A DNA stretch of 47,267 nt from Streptomyces sp. NP-1717. GTDB taxonomy: Bacteria > Actinomycetota > Actinomycetes > Streptomycetales > Streptomycetaceae. The DNA is taken from assembly GCF_022695985.1 (NCBI RefSeq), contig NZ_JAAPBF010000036.1, forward strand, positions 1 through 47,267. Reading direction: 5' to 3'. Made by a program: the position numbers and the translations under genes. Below are positions 1 to 9,927 of this stretch, piece after piece. How positions within the stretch are numbered: position 1 is the first letter of the stretch; each line of letters begins with the position of its first letter. The notes under the pieces are model-generated. The model saw nothing but the letters and a program-made list of their open reading frames with translations. It was not told the DNA's origin and ran no database searches.

Positions 1-3000
1 GCCCGCGTACTCGTCCAGGGCGACGAGCCGCCGCCCGCCGCGAGCACGGCCCGCTCACACCCACGCCGATCATCCTGCGCCGGCGCGAACTCGGCGGATC
101 GCTCGCCCGGTTCGCCCAGGCCAGGACGCTGGCGGTGGCCGAGGGCACCGGCTACGCCGACGTGCTGCGCGCGGCGAACGCCGTCGTGGCCGCGCATCCG
201 GTACTCCGACTGCGGCTGCGCGTCGAGCACGGCGTATGGGCACTGCGCACCGAACCCGCCCGCGAGATCACCGTCGTCCGGCCTGACACCACCGACGCCA
301 CGACGGCGGCGGACGAGGCCGCAGGACGGCTCGACCCGGAGGCCGGGGACGTCATCGCGTTCTCCTGGCTGGAGTCGAGCCGCACCCTGGTCGTCACCGT
401 CCACCACCTCGCCGTCGACTCGGTGTCCTGGCTGATCCTCCTCGACGACCTGGCCACCGCCCTGAGCGGAACGGCCCTGGCACCCCCGACCACCTCCTAC
501 GCCGAGTACGCCGAAGCACTCGCGTCGGGCTCCGCCCGGGCCCTCGACAGCCTCGGCCACTGGATCACCACGCTCCAGGCGCCCGCGCTGCTGACCGGGG
601 CCGATACGCCGCGTGAGACACCGCGCGAGACCACCGTCGTCCTCGCGCCAGGCCCGAGCGACCTCGTGACACGTACCGCACCGGCCGCGCTCGGCGTGGG
701 TCCGACCGAACTGCTCTGCGGCGCCCTGCGCACCGCCCTGACACACATCCAGCCCACGCCCACCGATCTCGCGATCGAACTGGAGCGGCACGGCCGCGTC
801 CCCGCCCTCGACCACCACGACTACAGCCGTACGGTCGGCTGGTTCACCTCCATCGCACCCGTACGGCTCACCGCGCACACCGACCCGGTCGCCGCCGCCC
901 GCGAGGTCGCCGAACGCCAGCCCGACGAGTGCGGACACGTCGCCTACGGCCAACTCCGCTACCTCGACCCGCAGACGGCCCCGCTGCTGAACGCCCGCCC
1001 GCAGGTGCTGTTCAACTACCTCGGCCGGGGCGGCGAATCACGGGCGCTCCACCTCACCGGCGTCGACGAGGGCGCCCCGTACGCCGTCGAGGTCAACGCG
1101 TGGACCGACGACACCACCGGAAGCCTGCACGCCGCCTTCACCCTCGCCGAAGGCGTCCCCGACGAGATCACCGAGCACTGGCTGCGCGCGCTGGAACACC
1201 TCGCGGACGCCTCCGCGACGGCCGAGCGCACGGCGCCCGTCACTCCGCTCCAGCGGGGACTGTTCTTCCAGGCCCAACTGGCGGGCCGGGCCGGACACTA
1301 CGTCGCCCAGAGCTACTTCACCTTCGACCGGCGGCTGGACACCGACGCGCTGGCCGAGGCGATGGCGTACGTGATCGCGCGGCACCCGGTCGTCGGCGCC
1401 GGCTTCACCACCGACGACGACGGGAACCCGGTCCAGAGCCTCGGAGCGGGCCGGCGGGTCGGCGTACGCACCGTCCCGCTGTCGACCGAAGCGGAGATCG
1501 ACGCGCTGCGCGAAGCCGACCGCGACACGGGATTCGACCCGGCCGAGCCACCGCTGATCCGGCTGACCGTGATCCGGCTGCCCGACGACCGGGACGGTCT
1601 GCTGCTCAGCTACCACCTGCTCCTGTGGGACGGCTGGTCACGCGAGATCCTGCTGCGGGACCTGTTCGACGCCTACCGGTCCGTCCTCGCGGGTGAGCCA
1701 CTGGACGCGACCCCGGCCACACCCGGCTTCGAGGAGTACGCCCGGACACTCGCCGCCAAGGACCCCGCCGTATCGGAACGGTTCTGGGCCGGGCACCTGG
1801 CCGGCCTCCCCGGCCCGACGCTGCTCGCCGGTCCCGAGCCGGCCTTCTCCGACGACCTGCCACGCGCGCTCACGCACACGGTCTCCGCCGGACTCTCCGA
1901 GCGGCTGCGGGAATCGGCCAAGGCGCACGGCGTCACGCTCAACACGGTGCTCACCGGCGCGTTCGGTCTGCTCCTCGGCGCGCACACGGGACGGAGCGAC
2001 GCCGTGTTCGGCGTGACCGTCTCGGGCCGGGAGGGCGAAGGGCTGTCCGACATCGTCGGCGTCCTGCTCAACACCGTGCCCATGTGGACACGGGCACGGG
2101 CGGACGACACGGTCGGCGCGTACCTCTCGGCCGTACAGGCGGCCCGGGTCGAGGCGATGGACCACGAGCATCTGGGACTCGGCGAGATCCAGCGCGCCAG
2201 CGGGCACGACACCCTCTTCGACAACCTGTTCGTGCTCCAGAACTTCCTGGACATGGACGCCTTCGCCGAGATGAACGCCAGACACGGCATCGAGTCGGTA
2301 CGGGCCGACGACTCCACGCACTACCCCTTCACCTGGGTCGTCACGCCCGGCGACCGGCTCACCGTCAAGCTGGAGCACCGCGACGGCGACACCGGGAACG
2401 CCCGCCGGCTCCTGGACGACTACCTGCGCGTGCTCGACGACCTGGCCCGCTCGACCGGGCCGGTCGGCGCGCTGCGTGGGCTCGCCTCGGCCCCCGAGCC
2501 CGCCGGGCGTACGGACGTCGGCACCGACACCGTGGTCGACCGGTTCGACCGGGCGGCGGACAGTGCTCCGGAGCGGGTCGCGCTCGTCGCCGACGGCGCG
2601 ACCATGACCTTCGCCCAGCTCCGCGACCGCAGCCGCGCGGTGGCGGGAGCGCTCGCCGGGCGGGGCATCGGCCCCGAGACGAACGTGGCGCTCGCGATCC
2701 CGCGTTCGCTCGACTCGATCGTGGCGCTGTTCGCCGTGCTGCGCGTCGGCGCCGCCTATGTGCCACTGGAGCTGGACCACCCGGACGAGCGGATCGCCGC
2801 GATCGTCGCGGACGCCCGCCCGGACGTGACCCTCACCGTCAGCGCCGTGTCCCCCCGGCTGACCGGCGAACTGATCGAACTGGACCTGCCGCTGCCTGAC
2901 GCGGCGCCGTACCGGACATTCGCGCCGGACGACCCGGACCGGCTGCGGCACCCCGCGTACACCATCTACACCTCCGGCTCGACCGGGAAGCCCAAGGGCG

Positions 3001-4289
3001 TGGTGACCGAATACGCCGGCCTCACCAATATGCTGATCAACCATCAGCGCCGGATTTTCGAACCGGTCCTGGCCGAGCACGGCCACCGGACCTTCCGCAT
3101 CGCGCACACGGTGTCGTTCGCCTTCGACATGTCGTGGGAGGAACTGCTCTGGCTCGCCGACGGCCACGAGGTGCACATCTGCGACGAGGAACTGCGCCGT
3201 GACGCCCCCCGTCTGGTCGAGTACTGCCTGGAGCACGGGATCGACGTCATCAACGTGACCCCCACCTACGCCCAGCAACTGGTGGCCGAGGGCCTGCTCG
3301 ACAACCCCGAACGGCGCCCGGCGCTGGTGCTGTTGGGCGGCGAGGCCGTCACGCCGTCGCTGTGGCGGCGGCTCGCGGAGACGGACGGGACGGTCGGCTA
3401 CAACCTCTACGGACCCACCGAATACACCATCAACACCCTCGGCGTCGGCACTTTCGAATGCCAGGACCCGGTGGTGGGCGTGGCGATCGACAACACCGAG
3501 GTGTACGTGCTGGATCCATGGCTGCGGCCCCTGCCGGACGGAGTGCCGGGCGAGTTGTACGTGTCAGGCATCGGCATCGCCCGCGGCTACCTCGGTCAGC
3601 CCGCCCAGACCGCGCACCGCTTCGTGGCCTGCCCGTTCGGCGCACCCGGTGAGCGCATGTACCGCACCGGGGACCTGGTCCTGCGGCGGCCCGACGGGAA
3701 CCTGGCGTATCTCGGCCGCACCGACCAGCAGGTCAAGATCCGGGGGCACCGGGTCGAACTGGGCGAGGTCGAGGCCGCGTTCGCGGCGCACCCGGCGGTG
3801 CGCTTCGCCGCCGCCGTCGCCCAGCCCGACCCCCAGGTCGACGGCGCGTACCGGCTGGCCGCCTATCTCGTACTGGACGGCGCCGAGTTGGCGGCGGTCG
3901 CCGCCGAAGTGGGAGCCGCGCTGCCGGACTTCCTGCGCCCCACCCACTACGCCCGGGTCGACGGCATCCCGCTGACGGTGAACGGGAAGGCTGACACCAA
4001 GGCGCTGCCCGAGGCGAAGCCGCTCGGCGCCCTGACCACAGCGGGGGAGCGCGGCCCGGAGACCGGGACCGAGACCACGGTGTGCGAGTTCTTCGCCGAG
4101 GCACTGGACCTGGACGACGACGAGGTGAGCGCGGTGAGCGACTTCGTGTCCCTCGGAGGGCACTCCATGCTGGCGGTGCGGCTGACCGGGCTGCTCCGCC
4201 GCGAGTACGGACCCGTGGTCACGATCCGTGATCTGCTGACCCTGCGAACCCCGGAAGCGATTGCCCGCCACCTTGAAGACAACTCCTGA
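1..4289 (+). CDS. cchH: Nonribosomal peptide synthetase, C-terminal part (E-C-A-T), coelichelin CchH-like; 5' end outside window
   Basis: The frame is open from position 3, so the start lies upstream. Domains in order: an epimerization domain entered at GPLTPTP (48-77) with [10 protein letters not shown] at 402-431 and FNYLGRGGE; a condensation domain starting at [10 protein letters not shown], whose HHxxxDG site reads HLLLWDG (1614-1634); an adenylation domain with [43 protein letters not shown] and NGKAD; and a carrier domain with GGHSML. The specificity residues read by eye against GrsA are D-M-E-N-L-G-L-I-N-K, which I recall as a delta-N-hydroxyornithine code. There is no thioesterase domain; the protein ends just after the carrier domain. 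In the coelichelin system the trimodular CchH also lacks one, and an esterase is thought to act in release. The next gene overlaps its end by about 29 nt. The siderophore identity is inferred from domain order, code and neighbours. Confidence 0.9.
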   Translation, partial: PRTRPGRRAAARREHGPLTPTPIILRRRELGGSLARFAQARTLAVAEGTGYADVLRAANAVVAAHPVLRLRLRVEHGVWALRTEPAREITVVRPDTTDATTAADEAAGRLDPEAGDVIAFSWLESSRTLVVTVHHLAVDSVSWLILLDDLATALSGTALAPPTTSYAEYAEALASGSARALDSLGHWITTLQAPALLTGADTPRETPRETTVVLAPGPSDLVTRTAPAALGVGPTELLCGALRTALTHIQPTPTDLAIELERHGRVPALDHHDYSRTVGWFTSIAPVRLTAHTDPVAAAREVAERQPDECGHVAYGQLRYLDPQTAPLLNARPQVLFNYLGRGGESRALHLTGVDEGAPYAVEVNAWTDDTTGSLHAAFTLAEGVPDEITEHWLRALEHLADASATAERTAPVTPLQRGLFFQAQLAGRAGHYVAQSYFTFDRRLDTDALAEAMAYVIARHPVVGAGFTTDDDGNPVQSLGAGRRVGVRTVPLSTEAEIDALREADRDTGFDPAEPPLIRLTVIRLPDDRDGLLLSYHLLLWDGWSREILLRDLFDAYRSVLAGEPLDATPATPGFEEYARTLAAKDPAVSERFWAGHLAGLPGPTLLAGPEPAFSDDLPRALTHTVSAGLSERLRESAKAHGVTLNTVLTGAFGLLLGAHTGRSDAVFGVTVSGREGEGLSDIVGVLLNTVPMWTRARADDTVGAYLSAVQAARVEAMDHEHLGLGEIQRASGHDTLFDNLFVLQNFLDMDAFAEMNARHGIESVRADDSTHYPFTWVVTPGDRLTVKLEHRDGDTGNARRLLDDYLRVLDDLARSTGPVGALRGLASAPEPAGRTDVGTDTVVDRFDRAADSAPERVALVADGATMTFAQLRDRSRAVAGALAGRGIGPETNVALAIPRSLDSIVALFAVLRVGAAYVPLELDHPDERIAAIVADARPDVTLTVSAVSPRLTGELIELDLPLPDAAPYRTFAPDDPDRLRHPAYTIYTSGSTGKPKGVVTEYAGLTNMLINHQRRIFEPVLAEHGHRTFRIAHTVSFAFDMSWEELLWLADGHEVHICDEELRRDAPRLVEYCLEHGIDVINVTPTYAQQLVAEGLLDNPERRPALVLLGGEAVTPSLWRRLAETDGTVGYNLYGPTEYTINTLGVGTFECQDPVVGVAIDNTEVYVLDPWLRPLPDGVPGELYVSGIGIARGYLGQPAQTAHRFVACPFGAPGERMYRTGDLVLRRPDGNLAYLGRTDQQVKIRGHRVELGEVEAAFAAHPAVRFAAAVAQPDPQVDGAYRLAAYLVLDGAELAAVAAEVGAALPDFLRPTHYARVDGIPLTVNGKADTKALPEAKPLGALTTAGERGPETGTETTVCEFFAEALDLDDDEVSAVSDFVSLGGHSMLAVRLTGLLRREYGPVVTIRDLLTLRTPEAIARHLEDNS

Positions 4290-5976
4290 CACCCAGCGGC
4301 CCCGCCCCGGGGCCGACATCCTGCGCACCGCGCTGCGCCGCAACGTCGGTGCCATGACCACCGGCACCCTCCTGATGGGGCTGTACCAGGCGGGGGAGAC
4401 CGCCTTCCCCATCGCGCTCGGCCTGATCGTCGAGCACACCATGCAGGACCGGAGCCTCGGCGCGCTCGGCCTGTCGATCGGCGCGCTGGCCGTGATCATC
4501 ACGACCGTGTCGCTGTCGTGGCGGTTCGGGATGCGCACCCTGCAGAAGGCCAACACGACCGAGGCGCACCGCTGGCGGGTGCGCGTGGCGGCCTGCGGGC
4601 TCCAGCCGGTCGCCAGGGACGTCGACCTGAAGTCCGGCGAGGTGCTGACCATCGCCACCGAGGACGCCGACCAGACCGCCGACATCATCGAGGTCGTGCC
4701 GCTGCTGATCAGCTCGCTGGTCGCGGTGCTCGTCGCGGCCGTCGCGCTGGGCCTGGCCGACATCCGGCTCGGCCTGCTGGTGATCGCGGGAACCGTCGCG
4801 ATCCTGTCGATCCTGGCCGTGATGTCCAAGCGGATCGGCGCGAGCACCCGTGAACAGCAGGCACGGGTGGCGCGGGCGGGCGCGAAGGTCGCCGACCTGA
4901 TCACCGGCCTGCGCCCGCTGCACGGCTTCGGCGGCAACCAGGCGGCGTTCCTCTCCTACCGGAGGGTCAGCTCGGACGCGAGGCGTCAGTCGATCACCGT
5001 CGCCAAGGTGAACGGGGTGTACGCGGGCACCGCGCTGGCCCTCAACGCGGTACTCGCCGCGGCGGTCACCCTTATGGCCGGCTGGCTGGCGTTCGGCGGC
5101 CGGATCTCCATCGGCGAACTCGTCATGGCCGTGGGGCTCGCGCAGTTCATCATCGAACCGCTGAAGCTCTTCTCGGAGATGCCGAAGTACGTGATGATCG
5201 CGCGCGCGTCGGCCGAGCGGATGGCGCTGGTGCTGTCCGCGCCGCCGGTGACGACCCCGGGGACGGAGCGCCCGGCCCCGGGCGGGGACCTCGAAGTGGA
5301 CTGCGTACGGTACGGGACCCTGCGGCAGCTCAAGTTCCGGGTGCCGGCCGGCGAGTTCGTGGCGGTCGCCGTCTACCAGCCGCGCGCGGCGGCCGACCTC
5401 GCGTCGATCCTGGCCCTCAACGTCCCCCCGGACGCCTACGAGGGCACGGTGCGGGTCGGCGGGCGGGCGATCACGGATCTGTCGGTCGAGGCGGTCCGCG
5501 AACACCTGCTGGTGAACCCGTACGACGCGGAGATCTTCGCGGGCACCCTGCGCACGAACATCGACCCGTCGGGCACCGGCAGGCTGATCCCCGAAGCGGT
5601 CGAGGCGTCGATGCTGACCGACGTCGTCGCTCTGCACCGCGACGGACTCGACTACGGCGTCCGCGACCGCGGCGCGAACCTCTCCGGGGGCCAGCGCCAA
5701 CGGCTGTCCCTGGCACGGGCGTTGGCCGCCGACAGCGACGTCCTGGTCCTGCACGACCCGACGACGGCCGTCGACGCGGTCACCGAACAGCTCATCGCGC
5801 GCAATGTCGCGAAGCTGCGCCGGGGCCGTACCACCGTCGTGATCACCAGCAGTCCGGCGCTCCTGGACGCCGCCGACCGCGTGCTCGTCCTGGACGACGG
5901 AGTCATCACCGCCGAGGACACCCACCGCAACCTGCTGGCCACGGACGAGGAGTACTGCCTGGCGGTGACCCGGTGA
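4261..5976 (+). CDS. cchI: ABC-exporter-like half transporter with degenerate nucleotide-binding domain (CchI position)
   Basis: About 571 residues. The N-terminal half has roughly six hydrophobic helices (residues 30-310) of an exporter-type transmembrane domain; the C-terminal half is an ATPase-like domain. Its context next to the NRPS suggests siderophore export. The ATPase motifs are unusual. The Walker A region (about residues 369-385) reads [18 protein letters not shown] with no GxxGxGKS/T. The Q-loop Gln is missing (VNPYDAEIF). The Walker B glutamate is Asp (VLVLHDPT, residue 499), and the H-loop His is Ser (VVITSS, residue 530). LSGGQRQRL (from residue 474) is intact. It could therefore form only one composite ATP site, with another half transporter, or have lost ATPase activity. 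The TTG at 4261 follows GGAAG and overlaps the NRPS end; a TTG at 4273 and an ATG at 4354 are alternatives. Confidence 0.85.
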   Translation: MPATLKTTPDTQRPRPGADILRTALRRNVGAMTTGTLLMGLYQAGETAFPIALGLIVEHTMQDRSLGALGLSIGALAVIITTVSLSWRFGMRTLQKANTTEAHRWRVRVAACGLQPVARDVDLKSGEVLTIATEDADQTADIIEVVPLLISSLVAVLVAAVALGLADIRLGLLVIAGTVAILSILAVMSKRIGASTREQQARVARAGAKVADLITGLRPLHGFGGNQAAFLSYRRVSSDARRQSITVAKVNGVYAGTALALNAVLAAAVTLMAGWLAFGGRISIGELVMAVGLAQFIIEPLKLFSEMPKYVMIARASAERMALVLSAPPVTTPGTERPAPGGDLEVDCVRYGTLRQLKFRVPAGEFVAVAVYQPRAAADLASILALNVPPDAYEGTVRVGGRAITDLSVEAVREHLLVNPYDAEIFAGTLRTNIDPSGTGRLIPEAVEASMLTDVVALHRDGLDYGVRDRGANLSGGQRQRLSLARALAADSDVLVLHDPTTAVDAVTEQLIARNVAKLRRGRTTVVITSSPALLDAADRVLVLDDGVITAEDTHRNLLATDEEYCLAVTR

Positions 5977-6001
5977 GCCAGTGACCAGTTGACCGGGTGA
6001 G

Positions 6002-6045
6002 CCGGTGACGTACGCGTGTGCCGGGCACGTCGCGTACGTCACCGG
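6002..6045. terminator. Bidirectional hairpin between convergent cchI and cchJ
   Basis: A perfect 15-bp inverted repeat (6002-6016 with 6031-6045) has a 14-nt loop that can itself fold. It lies between the stop of the transporter gene and the stop of the convergent esterase gene, as expected of a shared terminator. There is no U-tract, which is usual in Streptomyces. Confidence 0.75.
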
Positions 6046-6058
6046 ACCGGACACCGGC

Positions 6059-7165
6059 TCAGCCGAGTGCCCAGGCGACATCCCTGAGCAGGGCCTGCCG
6101 CCATCCCACCCGGTCGTGTCCCGACGGCGACCGCGAGACCCGCACCGTCGCACCGGCCTCCCGGGTGAGGGCCTCGACCGTCTCGCAGTGGGGCAGCATC
6201 CGCGTCTCGTGCTCCCCCACGTCGAACGCGATCCGCAGCCCGGACAGGCCGGGGCGCTCCCGCAGGCGCGCGGCGACGGTGCCACCGGCCGGGCCGCCCA
6301 GCGGGTCCGCCAGGGCCGTGGCACCGGGCGTCCACCAGAAGGACGCCGACTGGCAGGCGACGCGGGACACCAGGTCCGGGAACTCCAGCGCCGCGTACAG
6401 GGCGCTCAGCCCGCCGAGGCTCTGCCCGGCGACCACCAGGCGGCCGGGGTCGGCCGGCACCCCGGACTCCGCCACCAGCGGCAGCAGTTCGTCCCGGACG
6501 GCCTCCCACAGCTCCGGCCCGCATCCGAACTCGGCCTCCCTGTCCTTGGCCGGCAGGAAGACGAGCGTGACGGGAGGCATCTCCCCGGCGGCGACCGCCG
6601 AGTCGAACGCGGTCATGGCCGGGTGCAGATACAGCCAGTCGTCCCCGTCGAGGAGCAGGACCACCGGTCCGCCGCCGCCCGCCGGGTGGACGCGCACGGT
6701 CCGCCGTCCGCCGAGCCGCCCGCTGTTCCAGCGCAGCCGGGTGCCGGGGAGCGGGAGTACGACGTCGCCGCCGGCGCCGAAGGCCGGCCAGTGCGGCTGC
6801 GCCGGGAGGTCCGGTGTCCCGGCGACGGACCGGTCAGCGCCGGTACCCGCCGGGTTCAACGGGTCGGCCAACGCCGAGTCCCCCGCGAGGAGTTGGTAGG
6901 TCACCCGCAGCCGCGCGGGCATGGGCACCTCGGCGTACCAGCAGTCCGTGTCGCGCCACCGGCGCAGGGGAACCGGCTCCGACCAGCTCTCGAAGACGAT
7001 GCTCGCCGGAGATCCGCGCCACAGGAACAAGGCCCGCCGGGCACCGTCTTCGCCGGCAGGTGTCCACGCGGGCGTCCGCGCAGCCGCCCAGAACTCGTCG
7101 CTGCCGGGCCTGCCGGGCAGTCCGAAAGCGGCGAAGTCTCTCTCCTCGTCGGCCGCGGGGCGCAT
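6059..7165 (-). CDS. cchJ: Fes/enterochelin-esterase-family hydrolase (CchJ-like)
   Basis: This 368-residue protein has the layout of enterobactin-esterase (Fes/IroD) proteins. An N-terminal beta-rich domain (WRGSPASIVFESW, DCWYAEVPMPARLRVTYQLL) is followed by an alpha/beta hydrolase domain. The nucleophile elbow is GQSLGG, and the C-terminal SGHDRVGW supplies the probable catalytic His. Enzymes of this family hydrolyse siderophore ester bonds. In coelichelin-type clusters, whose NRPS lacks a thioesterase, the esterase has been proposed to help release the product; which role applies here is an inference. It is transcribed convergently with the transporter gene and divergently from the MbtH gene. 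An iron box lies 48 bp upstream of its ATG, so expression under iron limitation is expected. Confidence 0.88.
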   Translation of the reverse strand: MRPAADEERDFAAFGLPGRPGSDEFWAAARTPAWTPAGEDGARRALFLWRGSPASIVFESWSEPVPLRRWRDTDCWYAEVPMPARLRVTYQLLAGDSALADPLNPAGTGADRSVAGTPDLPAQPHWPAFGAGGDVVLPLPGTRLRWNSGRLGGRRTVRVHPAGGGGPVVLLLDGDDWLYLHPAMTAFDSAVAAGEMPPVTLVFLPAKDREAEFGCGPELWEAVRDELLPLVAESGVPADPGRLVVAGQSLGGLSALYAALEFPDLVSRVACQSASFWWTPGATALADPLGGPAGGTVAARLRERPGLSGLRIAFDVGEHETRMLPHCETVEALTREAGATVRVSRSPSGHDRVGWRQALLRDVAWALG

Positions 7166-7212
7166 GACGTCTCCTTGTGAGAGGGAAAGGGAGACGTTAG
7201 GCTCCCCTTTGA

Positions 7213-7231
7213 TTAGGCGAGCCTAACCTAA
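7213..7231. promoter_or_regulatory. Iron box (DmdR/DtxR-type operator) between cchJ and cchK
   Basis: On the minus strand the site reads TTAGGTTAGGCTCGCCTAA, one base from the Streptomyces iron-box consensus as I recall it (TTAGGTTAGGCTCACCTAA). It lies in the 107-bp gap between the divergent esterase and MbtH genes and can control both. Further TTAGGCT/AACGTTAG half-site-like sequence flanks it at about 7197-7237. The known role is Fe2+-DmdR1 repression of siderophore genes. Confidence 0.9.
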
Positions 7232-7272
7232 CGTTAGTCTCTCCTTCTGTTGGCCCTGGGAGGAACTGACAC

Positions 7273-7485
7273 ATGAGCACCAACCCCTTCGACGACCCCG
7301 AAGGCCGTTTCCTGGTCCTGGAGAACCACGAGGGACAGCACTCGCTCTGGCCGTCTTTCGCCGAGGTGCCCGGAGGGTGGGCCATCGTCCTGGACGAGAA
7401 CACCCGCGACGTGTGCCTCGACTTCATCGAGACCCACTGGACCGATCTGCGTCCCCGGTCCCTCGCGGCGTCCACGGACGGCTGA
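7273..7485 (+). CDS. cchK: MbtH-like protein (CchK-like)
   Basis: A 70-residue protein with the MbtH signature: [15 protein letters not shown] near the start, then [14 protein letters not shown] and the conserved tail [12 protein letters not shown]. MbtH-like proteins bind NRPS adenylation domains and are needed for their folding or activity, so the likely partner is the synthetase ending at 4289. GGGAGGAACTG precedes the ATG as ribosome binding site. It follows the iron box at 7213-7231, and the amidohydrolase gene begins 26 nt after its stop, suggesting one iron-regulated transcript. Confidence 0.95.
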   Translation: MSTNPFDDPEGRFLVLENHEGQHSLWPSFAEVPGGWAIVLDENTRDVCLDFIETHWTDLRPRSLAASTDG

Positions 7486-7511
7486 CCTCCCCCGAGACCG
7501 GCAGGCCACTG

Positions 7512-9107
7512 ATGCTCCGCACCAGACTGACGAACGCCCGCTTCCTCACGATGGATCCGGACCACCCCGTCGCCCACGACCTGGGTATCTGGCGGGGCCG
7601 GATCGTGGGTCTGGACGAGGCCGTGACCTCCTTGCCGGCACACGAGGTGATCGACCTCCGGGGCGCAACCGTGCTGCCCGGATTCATCGACTCCCATGTG
7701 CACCTGGCCTGGACGGGCCTCAAGGCGAACACCCCGAGCATCACCGGCCTCACGCGGATCGACGACGTACTCGCCGCCGTGGCGCGGGCCGCCGCCCGAC
7801 CGGGCCCGCCCGGCGGGTGGGTGAGCGTCGCCGGATACGACCAGCGAGCCCTGGGCCGTCATCTGACCGCCGCCGAACTGGACCAGGTCAGCCACGGCCG
7901 GAAGGTGTACCTGCTGCACGACTCCGGGCACGGCTGCGTCGTCAACTCCGCGGTCCTCGACCTGCTTCCCGCGGATCTCCCGCACGAGAACGGCTTCCTC
8001 GCCGAGGGCGCCATGGGCGCCGCCCGCGCCCTGCGTCTGCCCCACTCCCAGCGGGAGTTGGCCGACGCGATCGGGCGCGCCGCCCGGGCCTGTCTGTCCG
8101 AGGGCGTCACCGCCTGCGCCGAGGCGGGCATCGGCGGCACGCTCTTCGGCCACAGCCCCGTCGAGCTGGGTGCCTATCAACTCGCCCGTGAGGAGGGCCT
8201 GTTGCCGATACGGGTCCAGCTCATGGTGGCCGCGGACCGGCTGCGCCCGGCCGCCGCGCACGAGAGCGACGGCATTCCCCGGGCCCTCGACCTCGGCCTG
8301 CGCACCGGGTTCGGCGACGACCGCCTCTCCGTGGGCGCGCTGAAGGTCTACACGGACGGCGGGATGATGGCCCGGACCGCCGCGCTCAGCGCCCCGTACG
8401 AAGGGCTCGACCACACAGGCCAGTTGCAGGACGAGCCGGGCGCCATCGCCGACACGATCGTGGACGGCCATCTCGCCGGATGGCAGCTCGCCGTCCACGC
8501 CATCGGCGACCGCGCGGCCGATCTCGCCCTGGGCGCTCTGGAGCGGGCGCAGCGCCTGCGTCCGCGCCCGGGCGCCCGGCACCGTATCGAACACGCCGGA
8601 CTGATCCGCCCCGACCAGCTCCCGGTCCTCGCGCGGCTCGGCGTCAGCGCCGTCGTCCAGCCCAATTTCCTGCGCTACTTCGGCGACGACTACGCGGACG
8701 TCATGGGTGAGGCGCGGGCTCCCTGGCTCTACCGCGGCAGAGCGTTCCTGGACCACGGCATCCCTCTCGTCGGCAGCTCCGACCGGCCCGTCACGGACGG
8801 ATCCCCGCTGCGGGCCGTCCAGTTCATGGTCGAACGCGCCTCCGGATCCGGCCGGGCGATCGGCCCGGACGAGGGCATCACCGTCGACGAGGCCCTGCGC
8901 GCCTACACGGTCGCCGGCGCCTACGCCTGCCACTGGGAGGACGACCTGGGCAGCCTCACCCCGGGCAAGCTGGCCGATCTGGTCGTGCTCGGGGACGATC
9001 CACGGCGGGTCGGCACGTCGCGCATCGGGGACATCGAGGTGGTGGCGACGTTCGTCGACGGTGCCGAGACGGAGAAGACGGCACCGGACTCGCCCTTCCG
9101 GCGCTGA
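7512..9107 (+). CDS. Amidohydrolase family 3 (YtcJ-like) metal-dependent hydrolase
   Basis: A 531-residue protein. Its N-terminal strand domain (LRTRLTNARFLTMD) leads into a TIM-barrel hydrolase with the metal-binding motif GFIDSHVHLAW. Further barrel elements are KVYTDGGMMARTA, HAIGDRAADLAL, HRIEHAGLI and GSSDRPVTD, and the chain ends with the returning strand domain (LGSLTPGKLADLVVL). Family members hydrolyse amides, formamides or related bonds; the substrate cannot be read. It lies 26 nt downstream of the MbtH gene, apparently in the same iron-controlled operon, so a role in siderophore processing, deformylation or recycling is possible but unproven. The ATG at 7512 fits the conserved N-terminus; the longer frame beginning at 7377 overlaps the MbtH gene. 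Confidence 0.9.
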   Translation: MLRTRLTNARFLTMDPDHPVAHDLGIWRGRIVGLDEAVTSLPAHEVIDLRGATVLPGFIDSHVHLAWTGLKANTPSITGLTRIDDVLAAVARAAARPGPPGGWVSVAGYDQRALGRHLTAAELDQVSHGRKVYLLHDSGHGCVVNSAVLDLLPADLPHENGFLAEGAMGAARALRLPHSQRELADAIGRAARACLSEGVTACAEAGIGGTLFGHSPVELGAYQLAREEGLLPIRVQLMVAADRLRPAAAHESDGIPRALDLGLRTGFGDDRLSVGALKVYTDGGMMARTAALSAPYEGLDHTGQLQDEPGAIADTIVDGHLAGWQLAVHAIGDRAADLALGALERAQRLRPRPGARHRIEHAGLIRPDQLPVLARLGVSAVVQPNFLRYFGDDYADVMGEARAPWLYRGRAFLDHGIPLVGSSDRPVTDGSPLRAVQFMVERASGSGRAIGPDEGITVDEALRAYTVAGAYACHWEDDLGSLTPGKLADLVVLGDDPRRVGTSRIGDIEVVATFVDGAETEKTAPDSPFRR

Positions 9108-9149
9108 CCTTCCAGCACTGGGCTGACCCTCCGGTACTGGACTGATAAG

Positions 9150-9168
9150 TAAGGTAAGGCTAACCTTA
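9150..9168. promoter_or_regulatory. Iron box upstream of the NAGS-like GNAT gene
   Basis: The site reads TAAGGTAAGGCTAACCTTA, a near-perfect palindrome close to the DmdR iron-box consensus. It lies about 70 bp before the chosen start of the acetyltransferase gene and 43 bp after the amidohydrolase stop. It implies separate iron control of the acetyltransferase. Confidence 0.85.
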
Positions 9169-9237
9169 TTTCGTTTGTTCGTCGGAGTGACACGGCGACC
9201 AGCCGTTCTCCGAACGTGGAACCGAGGAAGGAAAGCC

Positions 9238-9780
9238 TTGATCACGGCTACGCCGCCCCCCGCCCCGCTGTCGCAGGCGCCGCACACGCTCCTCGCACCG
9301 ACGCCCTCCATGACGACCTCCGTGCGCCCCGCCCGGCGACAGGAGGCCGCCGCACTCGCCGAACTGTCCCAACCCTTCGTGTGCTCCGGGGCGTTGCGGG
9401 AGCGGCCCGCCTCGCTGTACGCCGCCCGGGCCGTTGACTTCCTCGTGGCCCAGGGTCCCGGAGGCCGTCTCGACGGCTGTGTGGGCCTGCGCGTGCACCC
9501 GGCCGGCCCGGGGGAGGGGCGCGGCCCCGTCGGCGTTCTGTACAACTTCTGTGTGGCCGGGCAGAGGCAGGGGCACGGCGTGGGGGCCGGGCTCCTGCGC
9601 GCCGTACTGTCGGTGGCCCGGGCGCAGTCGCTCGGTGCGCTGTTCACGGCGACGACCGGCGGGGGCGGCCTGTTCCTCCGATACGGTTTCGCGCCCACGA
9701 CCGTGCGCCTGGCGCCCCAGTCCTGGGTGGCGTCCCTGGATCCCCGGCGCGGGGCGCGGATCCTCGCGAGGGTCCTGTGA
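9238..9780 (+). CDS. GNAT acetyltransferase resembling the catalytic domain of N-acetylglutamate synthase (ArgA-like)
   Basis: A protein of about 180 residues with one GNAT fold. The acetyl-CoA loop is VAGQRQGHGVGAGLL; other family-like stretches are DFLVAQ, GCVGLRVHP and GLFLRYGFAP. The C-terminus, DPRRGARILARVL, resembles the YNxxRRSKVL ending of ArgA, and the ALRERP region lines up by eye with the start of the ArgA GNAT half. ArgA enzymes acetylate glutamate, the first step to ornithine. An iron box at 9150-9168 precedes it, and a likely N-acetylglutamate kinase lies convergently downstream. The TTG at 9238 is chosen because GAGGAAGGAAAG precedes it; an ATG at 9310 would give a 156-residue protein beginning nearer the conserved region. 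The NAGS assignment is an inference from motifs. Confidence 0.75.
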   Translation: MITATPPPAPLSQAPHTLLAPTPSMTTSVRPARRQEAAALAELSQPFVCSGALRERPASLYAARAVDFLVAQGPGGRLDGCVGLRVHPAGPGEGRGPVGVLYNFCVAGQRQGHGVGAGLLRAVLSVARAQSLGALFTATTGGGGLFLRYGFAPTTVRLAPQSWVASLDPRRGARILARVL

Positions 9781-9860
9781 CCGTCGGCCCGCACGGGCGA
9801 CCGGGCGCTCCCGTCGCCGCCGCGGAGCGGGTCTGACGGCCGTACCGGCAGCCGGCTTCC

Positions 9861-9895
9861 CGGCCCGTGGGCCGAACCGCCCGGCCCACGGGCCG
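9861..9895. terminator. Hairpin terminator between convergent GNAT and argB-like genes
   Basis: A perfect 14-bp inverted repeat (9861-9874 with 9882-9895) with a 7-nt loop lies in the 147-bp gap between two convergent stop codons. Confidence 0.8.
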
Positions 9896-9901
9896 GGCGG
9901 A

Positions 9902-9925
9902 TTCGGTGGGTTCGGTGGGTTCGGC
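9902..9925. repeat. Short 9-bp tandem repeat
   Basis: TTCGGTGGG occurs twice in a row, followed by a partial third copy. The tract sits between the terminator hairpin and the end of the argB-like gene. No function is evident. Confidence 0.6.
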
Positions 9926-9927
9926 GC

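Noticed and set aside
6005..7180. A plus-strand open frame of 391 codons opposite the esterase
   Set aside because: The minus-strand frame carries GxSxG and other esterase motifs, and an iron-box promoter reads into it; the plus-strand frame has no domain.
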